A stretch of 64,000 nucleotides of DNA from Fibrobacter sp. (GTDB lineage Bacteria; Fibrobacterota; Fibrobacteria; Fibrobacterales; Fibrobacteraceae). The translations under genes and the position numbers were made by a program. The DNA lies in the NCBI GenBank assembly GCA_024398935.1, contig JAKSIH010000006.1, positions 1 to 64,000 on the forward strand, written 5' to 3'. This document shows, in pieces, positions 59,960 through 64,000 of this stretch (its first letter is position 1; every line of letters begins with the position of its first letter). The notes under the pieces were generated by a model. The model did not search any database, was not told where the DNA came from, and saw nothing but the letters and a program-made list of their open reading frames with translations.

Positions 59960-59984
59960 GGTCGGCGAAAGCCGGCCCTTTTTT
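59960..59984 (+). terminator. Terminator before the origin region
   Basis: GGTCGGC-GAAA-GCCGGCC with six T after it; ends transcription before it enters the DnaA-box region. Confidence 0.85.
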
Positions 59985-60360
59985 GTTGATAGATTATTCA
60001 CGAATAATTAACAATTTTGCCATTTATATCTACAAATAGTGCAAATGTTGATATTTTTATCCACAAAAATTTAAATCCCAATTTATCAACAGTAAATAAA
60101 TGTTTAATGTCTATTTGTGAATAATTTTGGGTTAAAAACAAGCCAACGGCTATTTCTTCCGTTAAATCTTGTTGAAAATCAAAAAGTTACAACATTGTTT
60201 CACGTGGAACATTTCGGCTGGATTGTTGTTGATTTGTTGAAAAGTCCTCTGGGAGACACAAAATTATGAAAAATCAGTATGTGAATACTTTGTGAAAATT
60301 TTAGAGAATATTTGTTTATGTTTTAAACTTATACCACAATTTATCAACATACGGAAAAAT
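59985..60360. other. Candidate replication origin (oriC)
   Basis: An AT-rich stretch without genes. DnaA boxes: TTATCCACA (60057-60065, perfect), TTATTCACA on the minus strand (60116-60124, perfect), TTATCAACA (60083-60091 and 60341-60349), TTATTCACG (59994-60002), GTATTCACA on the minus strand (60280-60288), and several TGTTGATA/TGTTGAAAA forms (60046, 60170, 60235). A parS-like site lies in the middle. Nearby genes (rsmG, parA, parB) are typical neighbours of bacterial origins. dnaA is not in this window, which is the main gap in the argument. Confidence 0.65.
60196..60211. promoter_or_regulatory. parS: parS-like site 6, within the candidate origin
   Basis: TGTTTCACGTGGAACA, one mismatch, in the DnaA-box region. 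Confidence 0.85.
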
Positions 60361-60423
60361 TCGCCTGAATTCATAATAGCTATGTTTTTCCATCAAAAAA
60401 GAGCGCTTGCGCGCCCTTCGTTC

Positions 60424-61050
60424 TTATTTTTTGCAGCCGGCTCGTTCCTTTAGGCGGTCACGATCCGTGGGACATTTTTTCATGACTTCGCAGACCTGGT
60501 CTTTTTTACCATCGCGGAAAAGCTGGAAGGCAAAAATGCAGGCGGCCTTCTCGTTGCCCGCTTCGATTTCGCTTTTGAATAGGTCGTCGGCAGCGGTTAG
60601 CTTTTCGCTGTTCTTTTCCGCCTTGGCGATTTCACGGAGAACGATGGCGTATTCCGGATTCAGAATCTTGGTGTCGCCTCCATGCCCGAGGGCCTTTTCA
60701 TAGTAATGCTTGGCGGATTCCAGATTTCCCAGTCGGGATTCGGCGGCCGCAAAACCCCAGTAGCTTTCGTAGCGGGTGGAGTCGATAAGCCAGGCCTGAT
60801 TGAATCGCTTGATGGCGGTTCGGTTATCGCCCCGCTGGATAAATCCCCAGCCGTAGTTAGTCATCTTCTCGAAGGAACCTTCCTCCTTTTTGGCGGATTC
60901 CACAAACTCCCGGTCCGCTTCCAGAAGGTCGGGATTTTTTTGCTGGTGGCCGTATTCGGGAAGTTCGTTCATAGCTGGTTGACGAGGGCCCATGGCACAA
61001 CCTGCCAGAGCGAGAATTCCGAAAATAGAAAGAACGGTGGAATGTTTCAT
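60424..61050 (-). CDS. TPR-like lipoprotein
   Basis: A 208-residue lipoprotein with lipobox LALAGC and two or three TPR-like helical repeats in the middle (NYGWGFIQRGDNRTAIKRF, YWGFAAAESRLGNLESAKHY). GGAGG five bases before the ATG at 61050 decides the start. Likely a scaffold in the envelope; partner unknown. Confidence 0.82.
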   Translation of the reverse strand: MKHSTVLSIFGILALAGCAMGPRQPAMNELPEYGHQQKNPDLLEADREFVESAKKEEGSFEKMTNYGWGFIQRGDNRTAIKRFNQAWLIDSTRYESYWGFAAAESRLGNLESAKHYYEKALGHGGDTKILNPEYAIVLREIAKAEKNSEKLTAADDLFKSEIEAGNEKAACIFAFQLFRDGKKDQVCEVMKKCPTDRDRLKERAGCKK

Positions 61051-61222
61051 CTTAACCTCCAAAATATGCATGCTACGTCGGCGAAAATCGCCGCAGATTT
61101 TACGTTACGAAATGTAAGAAAAAAAACAGAAACGGTACGTTCCCGTAGGCAAAACATGAAAAAATTTATAGGTGGAGTTACTAGGTGTTTTTTTGTATTT
61201 TTCCTTCAAATTAGGAGGATTT

Positions 61223-62032
61223 ATGACAAAGATTCTTTTGGGATTGTGTATGTTCCTGTTGGTTGCCTGTGCTGGCAACCGTGCAGTCGAACCCCGTGAA
61301 AATGTTGCAGTTCAGCCTGCAGCCGATCAAGAAGTTTCACAGAATCAGGCGCCTGCAGAAAGTCAGGCAGTTGCAGAAAAAGAGGTTCCTACTGAAGAGC
61401 CGAAGCCCGCTCAGGAATACGTTCCCATGAGTAAGTTGCCGCCCTACGATGAGGCAGCCATCGCCGCCTCCTACTATACCACTCAGCTGGAAGTTTTGAA
61501 GAAGGGTTCCATCGAGGATGCCAAGGCAACAGACTGGTTGAAATTCCGCAAGGAATACTGGAGATGCAGATTGTCCCAGTCCAGCAGTTCTGTGGCATCT
61601 ATGGTAACGGGCGCCCTTAACTCCAAAATGAATGAAGCCCTTCGTAAAGGGGACCGAGTCGCTGCGGCCAAATCCGCAAAAGAGATTCTGGACGTGAACT
61701 TTACAAATATGTACGCCCATTATGTTGTTACATCCGATACTACTGCGGACAGCGCCACCATTGCATTTCACAATGAAGCGTTGAAGGGACTTTTCGAGTC
61801 TATCTACAATTCCGGTAAGGGAATTTCTGAGGAAACCGCCCTGTATGTCATTAACATTTCCGAAGAATATGATTTTATCGGTTTTCTGGGATTTAAGTTT
61901 GAAAAGCAGAGACTCGTTGAAAAGAATGGCCACTACTACGACATTATGGAGGCTTCCAACGGGGCTACAGGCGAGGCCCGTAAAGAATACAGAATTTATT
62001 TCGACGTGACAGATTTCTTCGGTCACTACTGA
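61223..62032 (+). CDS. Lipoprotein of unknown function
   Basis: A 269-residue lipoprotein (lipobox LLVAC), with a Gln/Ala/Glu-rich spacer (about 25-68) and a helical domain. No family recognised. AGGAGG lies six bases before the ATG at 61223; the longer frame upstream has no signal. Its end overlaps the converging YwqK-type gene by seven bases. Confidence 0.78.
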   Translation: MTKILLGLCMFLLVACAGNRAVEPRENVAVQPAADQEVSQNQAPAESQAVAEKEVPTEEPKPAQEYVPMSKLPPYDEAAIAASYYTTQLEVLKKGSIEDAKATDWLKFRKEYWRCRLSQSSSSVASMVTGALNSKMNEALRKGDRVAAAKSAKEILDVNFTNMYAHYVVTSDTTADSATIAFHNEALKGLFESIYNSGKGISEETALYVINISEEYDFIGFLGFKFEKQRLVEKNGHYYDIMEASNGATGEARKEYRIYFDVTDFFGHY

Positions 62033-62844
62033 TCTAAAAATTTCTGAGCTGCGGGATTTTCGGCAAGCAGTTTTTCCAACTCGCGGCAGGTGGCCTGGTA
62101 TTGCTCCGGGACGAAGGGCTTGACTTTTGGGGCGCCAGTTTCATCGGCTGCTTTGCCGAGGTTTGCGTCGTCCTCCCCCGCTTTTTTCACTATTTTTTCC
62201 TTTATGTTGGCTTCCGGATTTTGCGGGTCGGTGGCCTGGTCCAGATAGAGAATGTAGGTGGCGGTAGAATCCGTGTAGTCCACCGCAAACTTCAGGTTGC
62301 CCGACGGATAAAAATGACGCTGATGGTAGCAGCTGTATTCCTCCTGGACTCCCCCGCTTTCGAAATAAACCCGCTTGAATTGCGGCCCCTGGACATTGCC
62401 TAAGATGGCGTCGTAATCGTGTTGGCCATCGGGCAGAAAGTGCCGCATGGTCCGGAACTTTTCATTAATGGCGAACTCCTCCGTTTTAGGGGTTCCGTTT
62501 TCGTAAAAACTGTGGTAGGAAACTTCGTTGACGAAACGGTACTGTAAGGCGCCTGATTCGTAGAAACCTTCAACGGTATCGCCTTTCACTGTTCGCTGGA
62601 TGGCTCCCGATTCGTAGTAGCTGGTCTCGTAAAGGGAATCATTTTGGTAGAGCCGCACCGACTTCAATGCGCCCGAGGGATAGAAAAATTTCTGGGGGAT
62701 GGGCTTCCTGTATTCTAGGATTTCCCTTTTTGGTATCTCGTTCTTGTCCCTGTTGTGGGCGCACCCCGCGAGAATGACGGTCGCGATCAGCGTCAAGGCG
62801 AGAAAGCCTTTCCTTAATATGAAATTGCAGTTGAAGAGTCGCAT
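62026..62844 (-). CDS. Lipoprotein with YwqK/MORN-like repeats
   Basis: A 272-residue lipoprotein (lipobox ILAGC) with repeats of the type FYPSGALKSVRLYQN, YYESGAIQRTVKG, FYESGALQYRF and FYPSGNLKFAV, as in the YwqK family (often labelled antitoxin-like) and MORN proteins. Such repeats form beta-sheets that bind protein or lipid. The C-terminal 70 residues are charged and helical. No toxin gene is adjacent. Confidence 0.8.
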   Translation of the reverse strand: MRLFNCNFILRKGFLALTLIATVILAGCAHNRDKNEIPKREILEYRKPIPQKFFYPSGALKSVRLYQNDSLYETSYYESGAIQRTVKGDTVEGFYESGALQYRFVNEVSYHSFYENGTPKTEEFAINEKFRTMRHFLPDGQHDYDAILGNVQGPQFKRVYFESGGVQEEYSCYHQRHFYPSGNLKFAVDYTDSTATYILYLDQATDPQNPEANIKEKIVKKAGEDDANLGKAADETGAPKVKPFVPEQYQATCRELEKLLAENPAAQKFLDQ

Positions 62845-62859
62845 AAAAAGGGAACTCCG

Positions 62860-63837
62860 TCAACGGTAGATTTCGGGATTCTTACTGCGGAAACGCCGGT
62901 GGGTCCAGCCGTACCAAAGAGCGGGATTTTCCTGGATGCGTTCTTCCAGCCAGCTGCGGTAGGCGCCATCCACGATGGATTCGAGTGTGCTTTTTTCGCC
63001 TGTCATTCTGGAGGGAGCGTCGCGACCGATAGAATCCACCGCGTGTAAAATTTTACGATTTCCCCGCTCTTCGATCCAGCAGAAAAACACGGGAGTGTCC
63101 GGACGATGCTTCAGCAGGAAATCCGGCAGCGGGTTTATTTTTGCGGGGCGTCTCAAAAAGGTTCCGTCCATTGCGCTATTGATGCGGCTGTCCTGATCTG
63201 CCAGCAGGCAGAACAGCTGGCGATTTCCCCGCGGTTCATCTGGTGCAGGTTTCTGCAGGTTAGACTTGCCGTTTTCTTTCGTGCATGTCCCGCGGGATTT
63301 TTCGGGCTTGCCGTCCAGCAGGTTCAAGAATTCCCGAGGCGTCTTGGCGTTTATGGAATAAGGCCGCCCGCGGACGCATCTCACATTTTCATAGACATAG
63401 CGGTTGAGCCATTCGGGTTTCAGCGGGATAAAGCTCGCCTTTAGCGGGACGCCGAGGGCGCACAGCCAGGCTCCGCTTGCCTCGTAATTTCCGTAATGTG
63501 CCGTCAGGAAAATTCCGCCCCCGCGCATCTTGTCGATAACCGCAGCCGCCCCTTCTGCGATTTCAAAATTCCAGCCGTCTCTCTTGCAGGGGTAGGCTGC
63601 GCAATTCTCGGGCAACTTCTTGTAAGTGTCGAAACAGAACAGCAGCTCCCCCACATGCCGCGTCAGGTTTTTAAGCATTTTTTTGTAGAGCTCGCGCGGT
63701 TCCTCCCTGCCCCATGTACCCTGTGAAACGTGCCTAAGGTTTGCTTCCACTATCTTCTTTTTCCAGCCGGTTGCGGCAAGCACCGCATAGGCGATGCCTG
63801 CAAAAATGCGAGCTGAAAATTGACCGAGCGTTGACAT
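62860..63837 (-). CDS. LpxL/HtrB-family acyltransferase
   Basis: A 325-residue lysophospholipid or lipid A acyltransferase of the LpxL class, acting at the inner membrane. The catalytic motif H-x4-E is TAHYGNYEASG (His114, Glu119). The N-terminal helix (about 8-25) anchors it. The motif region of the second half (LLADQDSRINSAMDGTFLRR, then PALWYGWTHRRF at the end) fits the family. An insert of about 30 Lys/Glu/Pro-rich residues (175-205) is unusual. It follows the ribonuclease gene by 17 bases. Confidence 0.87.
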   Translation of the reverse strand: MSTLGQFSARIFAGIAYAVLAATGWKKKIVEANLRHVSQGTWGREEPRELYKKMLKNLTRHVGELLFCFDTYKKLPENCAAYPCKRDGWNFEIAEGAAAVIDKMRGGGIFLTAHYGNYEASGAWLCALGVPLKASFIPLKPEWLNRYVYENVRCVRGRPYSINAKTPREFLNLLDGKPEKSRGTCTKENGKSNLQKPAPDEPRGNRQLFCLLADQDSRINSAMDGTFLRRPAKINPLPDFLLKHRPDTPVFFCWIEERGNRKILHAVDSIGRDAPSRMTGEKSTLESIVDGAYRSWLEERIQENPALWYGWTHRRFRSKNPEIYR

Positions 63838-63854
63838 TGCTATGATGGGGAAAA

Positions 63855-64000
63855 TCAGAAGTTGATTCTTGAAAAACTTTCGTAATGGTCCGCAGTATAA
63901 TATATGACGCAGCCACTCTGGTAAACAAGTCGTTTTGTTCCACGGCTTGTGGCGTTACCGTAATCCACGTCGGCTTCGCGGTAATTTCCTTCGGGCAATG
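63855..64000 (-). CDS. Barnase-like ribonuclease, C-terminal 47 residues (partial)
   Basis: The last 47 codons of a protein that runs off the right edge: YREADVDYGNATSRGTKRL, then VYQSGCVIYYTADHYESF and SRINF. It matches the end of barnase-type guanyl-specific ribonucleases (READINY...DRILYSSDWLIYKTTDHYQTF): the catalytic Glu (READ), Arg (TKRL) and His (DHY) are all present. The stop is at 63855-63857, 17 bases before the acyltransferase start. Whether it is secreted or a toxin, and whether an inhibitor is near, cannot be seen. Confidence 0.75.
   Translation of the reverse strand, partial: LPEGNYREADVDYGNATSRGTKRLVYQSGCVIYYTADHYESFSRINF

Noticed and set aside
62026-62844. YwqK-type lipoprotein as the antitoxin of a toxin-antitoxin pair
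   Set aside because: The label antitoxin is only a family name; no toxin-like partner gene is adjacent and the protein is a lipoprotein.

Overview
The window looks like a chromosomal segment of a Fibrobacter-type bacterium. The evidence is a protein with the Fibrobacter succinogenes major paralogous domain (32463-33713), two tandem GH45 cellulase lipoproteins with serine-rich linkers, DUF4421/DUF3943-type outer-membrane proteins, and intergenic repeat families typical of a Gram-negative genome rich in surface proteins. No transposase, integrase or CRISPR array was found.

Layout. 1-9160: tuf and the S10-spc ribosomal protein operon, read right to left and cut at the left edge inside rpsE. 9779-13122: two paralogous GH45 endoglucanase genes with repeated terminators, followed by three evenly spaced inverted repeats. 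13470-17284: esterase, small HTH protein, exported protein and ahcY. 17412-24889: an accessory island. One protein joins a new N-terminal module, a BspA/DUF285 repeat and domains II-III of the DNA polymerase sliding clamp. Its neighbour carries three copies of the same module. Both genes sit behind duplicated promoters and short leader ORFs, and a DUF4419 protein follows. 24969-49264: fused LplT-Aas acyltransferase, an inactivated-looking ImmA/IrrE protein, MurJ, VWA, macrodomain-HTH, flavodoxin, NYN-LOTUS, tmk, secA, histidine phosphatase, outer-membrane proteins and two tRNAs.

49643-60423 is probably the replication-origin neighbourhood. It holds the operon rsmG-parA-parB-M23 peptidase-bactofilin, six parS-like sites between 53596 and 60211, and an AT-rich intergenic region at about 59985-60350 with two perfect and several near-perfect DnaA boxes. 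Two parS sites sit in identical 96-bp repeats, and two others lie in coding sequence. Two similar small RNA genes (about 55210-55298 and 58290-58388), queD-queE, two macrodomain/metallophosphoesterase-type genes and small enzymes lie between. 60424-64000 holds lipoproteins, an LpxL-like acyltransferase and the last 47 codons of a barnase-like ribonuclease.

Genes that probably work together: the ribosomal operon; the GH45 pair in cellulose attack; parA/parB with the parS cluster and origin; M23 peptidase with bactofilin in cell shape; queD with queE in queuosine precursor synthesis; flavodoxin with macrodomain-HTH as a two-gene unit; and the module proteins of the 17-22 kb island, whose role is unknown.
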